Below are positions 1-6,721 of a stretch of DNA of 8,862 nt, piece by piece. The DNA comes from Bathymodiolus azoricus thioautotrophic gill symbiont (lineage in GTDB: Bacteria; Pseudomonadota; Gammaproteobacteria; PS1; Pseudothioglobaceae): assembly GCF_001298715.1 (NCBI RefSeq), contig NZ_CDSC02000331.1:1-8862 (forward strand), written 5' to 3'. A program made the position numbers and the translations under genes. The notes under the pieces were generated by a model that saw nothing but the letters and a program-made list of their open reading frames with translations, was not told the origin of the DNA and did not search any database. Positions within the stretch are counted from its first letter, which is position 1; every line of letters starts with the position of its first letter.

Positions 1-80
1 ATTGGTATAATTTGAAGCCTGATTTGTTTATCAGAAAGCCTGATATGTTTCGGAGTGTGGTTTTTGAAAGTAGGGAATAA
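1..80 (+). CDS. C-terminal end of an unidentified gene, cut by the window edge
   Basis: Frame 3 is open from the window edge (first whole codon at 3) to a TAA at 78-80. It encodes about 25 residues, beginning WYNLKPDLF and ending VVFESRE. The other two forward frames hit stops within the first 15 bases, so this is the only forward frame that can be a gene tail. The peptide holds a short internal duplication, KPDLF followed seven residues later by KPDMF, which is also visible in the DNA. I do not recognise the family from so few residues. Its position 83 bp upstream of a sugar aminotransferase on the same strand suggests another gene of the same polysaccharide locus, but this is inference. The open frame could also be chance. 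Confidence 0.45.
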   Translation, partial: WYNLKPDLFIRKPDMFRSVVFESRE

Positions 81-116
81 CGTGGTGAAACCTGACAAGT
101 AGACAAGGGCTAATTA

Positions 117-132
117 TTTGTATTTATACAAA
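117..132. repeat. Perfect 7-bp inverted repeat upstream of the aminotransferase
   Basis: TTTGTAT, two bases, then ATACAAA form a perfect dyad in the 83-bp gap before the aminotransferase, ending 31 bp ahead of its start codon. Such symmetry could be an operator for a dimeric regulator, or an RNA hairpin in the leader. It is AT-rich and no T-tract follows, so it is not an intrinsic terminator. In DNA this AT-rich it may be chance. The same gap has a CTGACA hexamer (92-97) that could be a -35 box, but no good -10 follows at the right distance, so I do not call a promoter here. Confidence 0.35.
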
Positions 133-163
133 GGCTTTAAATTAAATTATTAAGGAAAAAAAT

Positions 164-1276
164 ATGTCATTACCAAATGTTCCATTTTTTGAATACCCAA
201 GACTGTGGTCTGATGATAGAGAAGAATTTTTATCAATTATTGACAGCGTGTCCTCAGCAGGTGGATTCATTTTACAAAAAGCAGTATTGGATTTTGAGGT
301 GGCATTAGCCAATTACACGGGTGCCAATTATTCTGTTGGCGTGGGTAATGCCACTGATGGTATGGAGATATTTTTAGAGGCAATTGGTATTAAGCAAGGT
401 GACGAAGTTATTATTTCCTCTCATACAATGTTGGCAACAGCTTCCGCTATTAAAGTTGCAGGAGGTGTTCCTATTCCTGTGGATATTGGCAATGATAATT
501 TAATAGGTATTCAAGCAATTGAAGATGCAATCACACCAAATACGGTGGGTATTATGCCTACGCAATTGAATGGAAGGGTGTGTGATATGGATGGTATTCT
601 TGCCATTGCCAAGAAATATGGTTTATTTGTTGTTGAAGACGCAGCGCAAGCCTTGGGTGCAAAATACAAAGATCAGCATGCGGGTACATTTGGACTGGCA
701 TCTGATATTAGTTTTTTCCCAGCAAAGGTATTGGGTTGCTTTGGTGATGCCGGTGCCGTGCTTGTTAATGACAAAGCGTTGTATCATAAAGTGTATCAAA
801 TGCATGACCATGGGCGTGATGTTGATGGTAAAGTCAAGTGTTGGGGTAGGAATTCAAGACTTGACAATGTTCAAGCGGCAATTTTGAGCCATAAATTAAA
901 AACATACGATAGCGTGATAGCACGCAGAAGAGAAGTGGCGCAAATGTATCAAGACCATTTGGGACATCTTGAGGAATTACAACTTCCTGCTGCACCCAGT
1001 GTGGAATCAGATAATTTTGATGTTTACCAGAATTATGAATTACAGGCAGATAGTCGAGATGAGTTAAAAGCTTATTTGAGCGGAAAAAATATAGGCACAC
1101 TTGTTCAATGGGGAGGGGTGGCAATACACCAACTCACGCAGCTGGGATTTAATCAAGTATTGCCAAATACTGATCGATTTTTCCAACAATGTATTATGCT
1201 ACCAATGAATGTATTTATTAGCAACAGCGATGTTGATTATATTTGCGAAATGGTTACTCAGTTTTATAAAAAATGA
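164..1276 (+). CDS. DegT/DnrJ/EryC1-family PLP-dependent sugar aminotransferase
   Basis: A 370-residue fold-type I aminotransferase, a usual length for the family. These enzymes transfer an amino group, normally from glutamate, to a keto group on a nucleotide-linked sugar in the cytoplasm. Visible landmarks are the phosphate-binding stretch GNATDG (61-66), VEDAAQALG (157-165) with D159 placed to contact the PLP ring nitrogen, the SFFPAKVLG segment (183-191) with K188 as the predicted Schiff-base lysine, and the GRNSRLDNVQAAIL block near residue 230. The usual HLYG motif reads QLNG (134-137), which I recall from a distinct subgroup, so the substrate cannot be assigned. AAGGA at 152-156, 7 nt before ATG 164, supports the start. 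The stop overlaps the next gene's start by 4 nt (ATGA), implying an operon and coupled translation. The 4-keto product of the downstream dehydratase is a plausible substrate (inference). Confidence 0.93.
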   Translation: MSLPNVPFFEYPRLWSDDREEFLSIIDSVSSAGGFILQKAVLDFEVALANYTGANYSVGVGNATDGMEIFLEAIGIKQGDEVIISSHTMLATASAIKVAGGVPIPVDIGNDNLIGIQAIEDAITPNTVGIMPTQLNGRVCDMDGILAIAKKYGLFVVEDAAQALGAKYKDQHAGTFGLASDISFFPAKVLGCFGDAGAVLVNDKALYHKVYQMHDHGRDVDGKVKCWGRNSRLDNVQAAILSHKLKTYDSVIARRREVAQMYQDHLGHLEELQLPAAPSVESDNFDVYQNYELQADSRDELKAYLSGKNIGTLVQWGGVAIHQLTQLGFNQVLPNTDRFFQQCIMLPMNVFISNSDVDYICEMVTQFYKK

Positions 1277-1980
1277 TTAGAAGATTACTTGATATTTTGA
1301 TTGCACTTCTTGGTTTGTCAATCACAAGTCCAATTCTATTGTTGGTAATATTTTTAATTTGGAAGCAAGATAAAAAATCGCCTTTTTATATGGCACCAAG
1401 AGTAGGCAGGAATAACACAATTTTTAGAATGGTAAAATTGCGTTCCATGGTAAGCAATGCAGATAGTTCTGGCGTTGATTCAACCAGTACAAATGACAAT
1501 AGAATTACACCAATTGGGCACAAAATTAGAAAATACAAACTAGATGAAATAACCCAGTTATGGAATGTTCTAATGGGAGATATGAGCCTAGTTGGCCCTA
1601 GACCAAATGTTAAAAATGAGACAGATTCATATACACCTGTTGAGGAAAAATTACTTTTAGTTAAGCCAGGTATTACCGATTTTTCATCCATTGTTTTTTC
1701 GGATGAGGGGGATATTTTAGAAGGTAAAGAGAATCCAGATTTAGCTTATAATCAGTTAATTAGGCCTTGGAAGAGTAGGCTGGGGTTAATTTATATCGAA
1801 AATCGCTCGTCACTGCTAGATTTACAACTGATTTTTTGGACGGTGATTGCTATTATCTCAAAACCTAAAGCCCTTAAATGGATTGTCAAGCAGCTCATCA
1901 AAATGGGTGCTGACACTGATGTTGTTACTGTGTCTATGCGAAAGGCAGAATTACAACCGTCAATTCCCCCTGGGAGTTGA
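1273..1980 (+). CDS. Small monotopic phosphoglycosyl transferase (bacterial sugar transferase), probably frameshifted at its 3' end
   Basis: A 235-residue member of the bacterial sugar transferase family (PglC/WcaJ C-terminal type). It moves a sugar phosphate from a nucleotide sugar to undecaprenyl phosphate at the inner membrane, starting lipid-linked glycan assembly. It has the short PglC-like form: one N-terminal hydrophobic helix (about 7-29) with a Ser-Pro break at 19-20, as in the re-entrant helix of PglC. KLRSM (55-59), the D91-E92 catalytic dyad and GDMSLVGPRP (102-111) follow. There is no Shine-Dalgarno sequence before ATG 1273; the start overlaps the aminotransferase stop, so translation is probably coupled. 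The read frame ends IPPGS then TGA. Dropping one base from the C5 or G3 run just before the stop would continue the protein as DEVVTTR, ending at a TAA at 2000-2002. That ending resembles tails I recall in this family, so the annotated C-terminus may be a frameshift product. The catalytic core is intact either way. Confidence 0.92.
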   Translation: MIRRLLDILIALLGLSITSPILLLVIFLIWKQDKKSPFYMAPRVGRNNTIFRMVKLRSMVSNADSSGVDSTSTNDNRITPIGHKIRKYKLDEITQLWNVLMGDMSLVGPRPNVKNETDSYTPVEEKLLLVKPGITDFSSIVFSDEGDILEGKENPDLAYNQLIRPWKSRLGLIYIENRSSLLDLQLIFWTVIAIISKPKALKWIVKQLIKMGADTDVVTVSMRKAELQPSIPPGS

Positions 1981-1989
1981 CGAAGTTGT
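1953..1989 (+). repeat. Strong hairpin spanning the phosphoglycosyl transferase stop codon
   Basis: CGTCAATTCCC (1958-1968) pairs with GGGAGTTGACG (1972-1982) around a 3-nt loop: 11 pairs, one of them U-G in RNA. After a two-base bulge, ACAAC (1953-1957) pairs with GTTGT (1985-1989), adding 5 more. The TGA at 1978-1980 lies inside the 3' arm. A run of nine T (2020-2028) follows only about 30 nt later, so this is not a canonical intrinsic terminator, though it could stabilise the 3' end or attenuate read-through. Confidence 0.55.
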
Positions 1990-2053
1990 TACCACTCGTT
2001 AATTGAAGGTGCATTCTTATTTTTTTTTAATTATTTAGTTCTTGATATGGCAA

Positions 2054-2083
2054 GTTACAGGTTTTGTGTAGATTGGCTATAAT
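2054..2083 (+). promoter_or_regulatory. Candidate sigma-70 promoter for the NDP-sugar dehydratase
   Basis: A perfect TATAAT (2078-2083) is preceded, at an 18-bp spacing, by GTTACA (2054-2059), four of six matches to the -35 consensus. It lies in the 109-bp gap after the phosphoglycosyl transferase, so the dehydratase probably has its own promoter. Transcription would start around 2090, at or next to the annotated ATG, leaving essentially no leader. Confidence 0.5.
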
Positions 2084-2089
2084 AGCAAA

Positions 2090-3988
2090 ATGATTGAAAA
2101 GTTATCTAATATGTCACGAATTTACAAGCAATTGATTTTGATGTCAGTGGATAGTGTGCTGCTGGTGGTGACACTGTTGGCGGCATTTTCAGTGCGATTA
2201 GGTGAGTGGCATTTTCCAAAGAGTGATTTAGAGTTAGCATTGGCGATTTTTAGTGCACCAGCGGTGGCTATTCCTATTTTTATTTACTTTGGGTTATATC
2301 GAAGTGTGATTCGTTATATGAGCTTTAAGGATGTGCGTGCGATTGTACAAGCGGTGAGTTTGTATGCGTTAGTGTGGGGTGTGATTGGCTTTATGGCTGC
2401 GGTAGAAGGCATACCTAGAAGTGTAATCCTGATTAATTGGCTACTGTCTTTGGTAGTGATTGGTGGTTTGCGTGTGGTGTTACGCCAGTTGCTTGGTGGT
2501 GGATTGCGTTTATCATCGGTTAAAAATATTGTTAGTAGTGACCAAAAGCGTGTGTTGATTTATGGAGCGGGCAGCGCAGGTATTCAGCTGTCCTCAGCAC
2601 TTGAGCATACTTTTGAATATAAGCCTGTTGGCTTTATTGATAATTCGCTAGAGTTGGAAGGTTCCCAGATTAGAGGGCTGCGTATTTATTCTCCAGACAG
2701 TGATGTTGGAAAATTAATTGAAGAACTTAAGGTGAGTGAGGTGTTGCTTGCAATTCCGTCTATTTCTCGAGCTAGGCGCTCAATTATCATCAATCAGTTT
2801 GAGTCATATCCTGTGGTAGTGCGCTCATTGCCGGGTGTGGCAGATCTGGCACAGGGCAAGGTCTCTGTGGCTGATTTGCGACAAGTGAGTATTGTGGATT
2901 TGCTTGGGCGCGATGTGGTGCAGCCTAATCAGGATTTACTGGGTAAGAATATTTCTGGTAAAGTGGTAATGGTAACGGGCGCAGGTGGCTCGATTGGTTC
3001 GGAGTTGTGCCGACAGATTGTAAGTCTTAAGCCAAAGACCTTGGTGTTGTTTGAGATTAGTGAGTTAGCACTTTATACCATTGAGAAAGAATTGTCAGTC
3101 GCCAATATTGATATTTATCCTATTCTAGGTAGCGTGAATGATACTAAACTCTTATCTCAGGTATTAAAACACTTTGAAGTTAATACAATTTACCATGCGG
3201 CGGCTTATAAGCATGTACCGATGGTGGAGTTTAATAATACCGAAGGTGTGAATAACAATGTGCTGGGTACGCTGAAGTGCGCACAAGCGGCTATTGATGC
3301 TAAGGTTGAGACTTTTGTGCTTATCTCTACAGACAAGGCAGTGCGCCCGACTAATACAATGGGTGCGACTAAGCGTGTGGCTGAGCTGATATTACAAGCT
3401 CTAGCACAAAGACAAAACAATACTCAATTTACGATGGTGCGTTTTGGCAATGTATTGGGTTCTAGTGGTTCGGTGATACCGCTATTCACCAAACAAATTA
3501 AAGAAAATGGTCCAATTACTATCACGGATAAAAATATTATTCGTTATTTTATGACTATCCCTGAATCAGTGGAGTTAGTAATCCAAGCAGGTGCAATGGG
3601 TAAGGGTGGAGATGTGTTTGTCTTGGATATGGGTGAACCTGTGCGTATTGATGAGCTTGCTAGAAAGATGATCCACTTGAGCGGGCTAGAAGTCAAAGAT
3701 GATAATAATCCAAATGGTGATATTGAAATTCATTACATAGGGTTGCGCCCTGGTGAGAAGTTGTTTGAGGAGTTATTGATTAGTGATAATGTGAGCGAGA
3801 CTGAGCATTCATTGATTATGCGTGCGGAAGAAAACTTTATAGAGTATAAAGAACTACAAGTAACGCTGTTAGAAATGGAGGCAGCGATTGATAAGGGTGA
3901 TCAGGCTACTTTAAGGAGATTATTGGTTAAGGTTGTGTTTGATTTTAAACCTCAGTGTGATATTGCTGATCTACTGTATAAGCGATAA
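2090..3988 (+). CDS. Membrane NDP-sugar 4,6-dehydratase, WbpM/CapD/PglF/FlaA1 family
   Basis: A 632-residue long-form member of this family. Long forms convert a UDP-N-acetylhexosamine, usually UDP-GlcNAc, to its 4-keto-6-deoxy sugar using bound NAD, from the cytoplasmic face of the inner membrane. Four hydrophobic segments lie near 15-36, 48-69, 85-105 and 110-132. A first Rossmann domain follows (GAGSAG, 159-164), then the catalytic SDR domain: TGAGGSIGSE (296-305), HAAAYKHVP (369-377), STDKA (413-417) and MGATK (424-428), where Met replaces the usual SDR tyrosine as is normal in this family. RFGNVLGSSGSV (451-462) and LRPGEKLFEEL (552-562) complete it. ATG 2090 is the first start after an in-frame TAG (2069-2071) but has no Shine-Dalgarno and lies 6 bp past a perfect -10 box; ATG 2111 (Met8) is the alternative. 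Its product could feed the upstream aminotransferase. It looks richer in G, especially as codon-third G, than the two genes before it. Confidence 0.95.
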   Translation: MIEKLSNMSRIYKQLILMSVDSVLLVVTLLAAFSVRLGEWHFPKSDLELALAIFSAPAVAIPIFIYFGLYRSVIRYMSFKDVRAIVQAVSLYALVWGVIGFMAAVEGIPRSVILINWLLSLVVIGGLRVVLRQLLGGGLRLSSVKNIVSSDQKRVLIYGAGSAGIQLSSALEHTFEYKPVGFIDNSLELEGSQIRGLRIYSPDSDVGKLIEELKVSEVLLAIPSISRARRSIIINQFESYPVVVRSLPGVADLAQGKVSVADLRQVSIVDLLGRDVVQPNQDLLGKNISGKVVMVTGAGGSIGSELCRQIVSLKPKTLVLFEISELALYTIEKELSVANIDIYPILGSVNDTKLLSQVLKHFEVNTIYHAAAYKHVPMVEFNNTEGVNNNVLGTLKCAQAAIDAKVETFVLISTDKAVRPTNTMGATKRVAELILQALAQRQNNTQFTMVRFGNVLGSSGSVIPLFTKQIKENGPITITDKNIIRYFMTIPESVELVIQAGAMGKGGDVFVLDMGEPVRIDELARKMIHLSGLEVKDDNNPNGDIEIHYIGLRPGEKLFEELLISDNVSETEHSLIMRAEENFIEYKELQVTLLEMEAAIDKGDQATLRRLLVKVVFDFKPQCDIADLLYKR

Positions 3989-4002
3989 GTAACAAGGGTT
4001 TT

Positions 4003-4064
4003 AGTAACAGGTAGTATAGAGTTAAGAGCCAGAGCTGAAAAATTACTAGAAGAGTGACAGGTAG
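4003..4064. repeat. Pair of 12-bp direct repeats in the convergent gap
   Basis: AGTAACAGGTAG (4003-4014) recurs as AGTGACAGGTAG (4053-4064), 11 of 12 identical with a 50-bp offset; a shorter related copy, AGTAACAAGG, lies at 3988-3997. They occupy the 98-bp gap between the dehydratase and clpB, which converge. Function unknown. I see no clear terminator hairpin for either gene in this gap. Confidence 0.4.
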
Positions 4065-4086
4065 CCAAAACTTGAATAGGCGCTGA

Positions 4087-6645
4087 CTAAGAAAACACAA
4101 TTTCGTTATCAGACAGTCTGCCGTGAATAACCGACCCTGGTAGAAATTCTCCAGAGAGTATCTTTTGAGAAAGTGGGTTTTCCAACAATTGCTGTATAGT
4201 GCGTTTGAGTGGACGTGCACCAAATACTGGGTCATAGCCTCTGTCTACAATTAGTGTCATTGCATTGTCATCTAACTCAAGTTTGAGGTCTATTTTTGCT
4301 AGACGAGATTGCAGAATCTCAACTTGCAATGCGGCAATGCTTTTAATTTGGGCTTTTTCAAGATTATTAAACACGACAACTTCATCAATACGATTAACAA
4401 ATTCAGGGCGAAAGTGTTCTGCAATAATTTGAGTCAATTCAGCGCTCATATCTTTTCCTGGATTTTCTTGTATTAAATGAGAGCCAAGATTAGAAGTCAT
4501 TACAATCACCGTATTTTTAAAATCAACCGTACGACCTTGTCCATCAGTCAAACGACCATCATCAAGCACTTGTAAAAGAATATTAAACACATCGGGGTGT
4601 GCTTTTTCTACTTCATCAAGCAGTATGATTGAGTATGGTTTTCTACGCACAGCTTCGGTAAGTACACCACCTTGTTCATAGCCAACATAACCAGGAGGCG
4701 CACCAATCAATCGTGCCACTGAGTGTTTTTCCATAAACTCACTCATATCGATGCGCACAATAGCTTGTTCAGTATCAAACAAGAAATCAGCCAAGGCTTT
4801 GGTCAGCTCGGTTTTACCCACACCTGTTGGCCCCATAAACATAAACGAACCATCAGGGCGGTTAGGGTCTGATAAGCCTGCTCGAGAGCGACGCACAGCA
4901 TCTGATATTACTTTTACTGCTTTATCTTGCCCAACTAAACGCTTATGAATAATGGACTCCATTTGTAAGAGTTTGTCTTTTTCGCCTTCCATCATTTTAT
5001 CCACTGGGATACCTGTCCAACGGGCAACAATGTGGGCGATTTCATCTTCAGTTACTTTGTTACGCAAAAGTGTCATTTCTTGCGTATCGGCAGATTCAGC
5101 TTCGGCTATTTTGGCTTCTAATTCAGGAATTTTCCCATATTGAAGCTCACTCATTTTTGCCAAATCATTATCACGATGTGCCAATTCTAGGTTGGACTTT
5201 GCTTGTTCAAGCTCTTCTTTTAAATGTTGCGCACCTTGTACCACAGATTTTTCTCTTTTCCAAATCTCTTCAAAGTCGGCATATTCTTTTTCAAGTGTTT
5301 TAATGTGTGCTTCAAGTTCTTTGAATCGCTCTTTAGAGGCTTTGTCTTTCTCTTTTTTGAGTGCCATGCGCTCAATTTTGAGTTGTACCAATTTACGATC
5401 AAGTTTGTCCATTGATTCAGGTTTTGAGTCAATTTCCATGCGAATTTGTGATGCGGCTTCATCGATCAAATCAATGGCCTTATCAGGCAGTTGTCTATCG
5501 GTAATATAACGCTGAGAATAAGTAACAGCAGCGATAATTGCTGGGTCAGTGATTTCCACGCCGTGGTGGACTTCGTATTTTTCTTTCAGTCCACGCAAGA
5601 TGGCAATCGTATCTTGTTCGCTAGGTTCATCTACCAGTACCTTTTGAAAACGGCGCTCTAGGGCAGCGTCTTTTTCAATGTATTCACGATATTCATTTAG
5701 CGTGGTAGCGCCCATACAATGCAAGTCTCCACGAGCCAGTGCAGGTTTAAGCATATTGCCCGCATCCATTGCACCATCGGCCTTGCCTGCACCCACCATA
5801 GTGTGTAATTCGTCAATAAATAAAATCACTTGACCTTGTTCGGCTTCCAATTCTTTCAATACCGCTTTTAATCGTTCTTCAAATTCACCACGGTATTTTG
5901 CACCTGCTACTAATGCCGCCATATCCAATGATAATAATCGCTTGCCTTTGACACCTTCTGGCACTTCATTATTAATAATGCGTTGTGCCAAACCTTCGGC
6001 AATCGCAGTTTTACCCACACCTGGCTCACCAATTAGCACAGGGTTATTTTTAGTACGGCGTTGTAAGACTTGAATAGCACGGCGAATTTCACCATCACGA
6101 CCAATCACGGGGTCAAGTTTGCCGTCTTGTGCGCATTGTGTTAGGTCAAGTGTGTACTTGTTTAAAGCATCTCTGTTCGTTTCTGTATTTTGTTCATTCA
6201 CGGTTTCACCTCCTCTAAGTTTATCTACAGCAGTCGATAGGTTTTTTTTATCAACACCCAAATCTTTTAATAATTGTGTTGTGGTGTCATTGCCACTGAT
6301 AATTGCCAATAAAAATAATTCGGTTGATAAGTAGCTATCCCCTTTATCAGTTGATAATTTTTCAGTGCTGTTAAGTAGTCTTAATAAGTTTTGCGATATA
6401 CCGATATCGCCATTTGGACTATTCACCACGGCTAAATTATCAATGGCTTTATCAACATTGTCTTTCAGGTTTTTGGTGTTGACATTCAGCGCTTTAAGCG
6501 CATTACTGACACTTGAAGCATAATCACTAAGCATACTGCTTAATACATGCACACCCTCAATTGCTGTGTGATTTTTATTAATCGCAAGTGATTGTGCAGC
6601 GTTTAAGTCTTGTTGAAATTGCGAAGTTAGTTTATTAATATCCAT
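4087..6645 (-). CDS. clpB: ClpB protein disaggregase (Hsp100/Hsp104 AAA+ ATPase)
   Basis: An 852-residue protein (E. coli ClpB is 857) and a full-length family member. The cytoplasmic hexamer threads aggregated proteins through its pore using ATP and works with DnaK/DnaJ/GrpE. Domains in order are the N-terminal substrate domain (about 1-145); AAA-1 with Walker A GEPGVGKT (206-213), pore-loop Y251, Walker B ending E279, and R331/R332 of the ERRF motif; the coiled-coil middle domain (about 408-525) that docks DnaK; AAA-2 with Walker A GPTGVGKT (605-612), GYVG pore loop (652-655), Walker B LLDE (675-678) and NRID (751-754); and a C-terminal small domain with the GAR sensor-2 motif (809-811). 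There is no ClpP-binding loop role for this family. The full-length ATG at 6645 has very weak Shine-Dalgarno support, while codon 149 is a GTG behind a perfect one, suggesting a second 704-residue product. It is transcribed divergently from trmL, with a sigma-32-like promoter candidate upstream. The stop is TAG. Confidence 0.98.
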   Translation of the reverse strand: MDINKLTSQFQQDLNAAQSLAINKNHTAIEGVHVLSSMLSDYASSVSNALKALNVNTKNLKDNVDKAIDNLAVVNSPNGDIGISQNLLRLLNSTEKLSTDKGDSYLSTELFLLAIISGNDTTTQLLKDLGVDKKNLSTAVDKLRGGETVNEQNTETNRDALNKYTLDLTQCAQDGKLDPVIGRDGEIRRAIQVLQRRTKNNPVLIGEPGVGKTAIAEGLAQRIINNEVPEGVKGKRLLSLDMAALVAGAKYRGEFEERLKAVLKELEAEQGQVILFIDELHTMVGAGKADGAMDAGNMLKPALARGDLHCMGATTLNEYREYIEKDAALERRFQKVLVDEPSEQDTIAILRGLKEKYEVHHGVEITDPAIIAAVTYSQRYITDRQLPDKAIDLIDEAASQIRMEIDSKPESMDKLDRKLVQLKIERMALKKEKDKASKERFKELEAHIKTLEKEYADFEEIWKREKSVVQGAQHLKEELEQAKSNLELAHRDNDLAKMSELQYGKIPELEAKIAEAESADTQEMTLLRNKVTEDEIAHIVARWTGIPVDKMMEGEKDKLLQMESIIHKRLVGQDKAVKVISDAVRRSRAGLSDPNRPDGSFMFMGPTGVGKTELTKALADFLFDTEQAIVRIDMSEFMEKHSVARLIGAPPGYVGYEQGGVLTEAVRRKPYSIILLDEVEKAHPDVFNILLQVLDDGRLTDGQGRTVDFKNTVIVMTSNLGSHLIQENPGKDMSAELTQIIAEHFRPEFVNRIDEVVVFNNLEKAQIKSIAALQVEILQSRLAKIDLKLELDDNAMTLIVDRGYDPVFGARPLKRTIQQLLENPLSQKILSGEFLPGSVIHGRLSDNEIVFS
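6199..6214 (-). promoter_or_regulatory. Internal ribosome binding site and GTG start within clpB (short ClpB isoform)
   Basis: On the minus strand AGGAGGTGA (6214-6206) is complementary over all nine bases to the usual 16S anti-Shine-Dalgarno TCACCTCCT. After AGGAGG there are 7 nt to GTG (6201-6199), which is clpB codon 149 in frame. Initiation here gives a 704-residue ClpB lacking the N-terminal domain. E. coli clpB is known to make a short form from a GTG at codon 149, and the RGGExVN peptide encoded by this site is shared as I recall it. Making the short isoform here is inference, but the site is unusually strong. Confidence 0.75.
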
Positions 6646-6680
6646 TTTTCATTGTGTTTTTTCTTTAAGCTACTTTTTAT

Positions 6681-6706
6681 TTATGGATAATAGTAAAAAA
6701 ATCAAG
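6681..6706 (-). promoter_or_regulatory. Candidate heat-shock (sigma-32-like) promoter of clpB
   Basis: Reading on the minus strand, CTTGAT (6706-6701) resembles the sigma-32 -35 element CTTGAA. It is followed after 12 bp by ATCCATAA (6688-6681), sharing the CCAT core of the -10 element CCCCATnT. Known E. coli examples have 13-14 bp, so spacing and -10 are both imperfect. Transcription would start near 6674, giving a leader of about 30 nt. ClpB genes are classic heat-shock targets, which raises the prior. Confidence 0.4.
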
Positions 6707-6721
6707 AGAAAATAAAATATT

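Noticed and set aside
570..1124. Alternative-frame reading frames within the aminotransferase, on both strands
   Set aside because: The aminotransferase frame carries all the family motifs across this span; the overlapping frames show no family features.
2020..2028. Run of nine T as an intrinsic terminator for the phosphoglycosyl transferase
   Set aside because: The strong hairpin ends about 30 nt earlier, and the sequence just before the T-run forms only a 3-bp stem.
4751..6334. Several plus-strand open frames of 60-105 codons opposite clpB
   Set aside because: They are antisense shadows of a highly conserved coding sequence, with low-complexity Ser/Phe/Leu-rich translations and no ribosome binding sites or recognisable domains.
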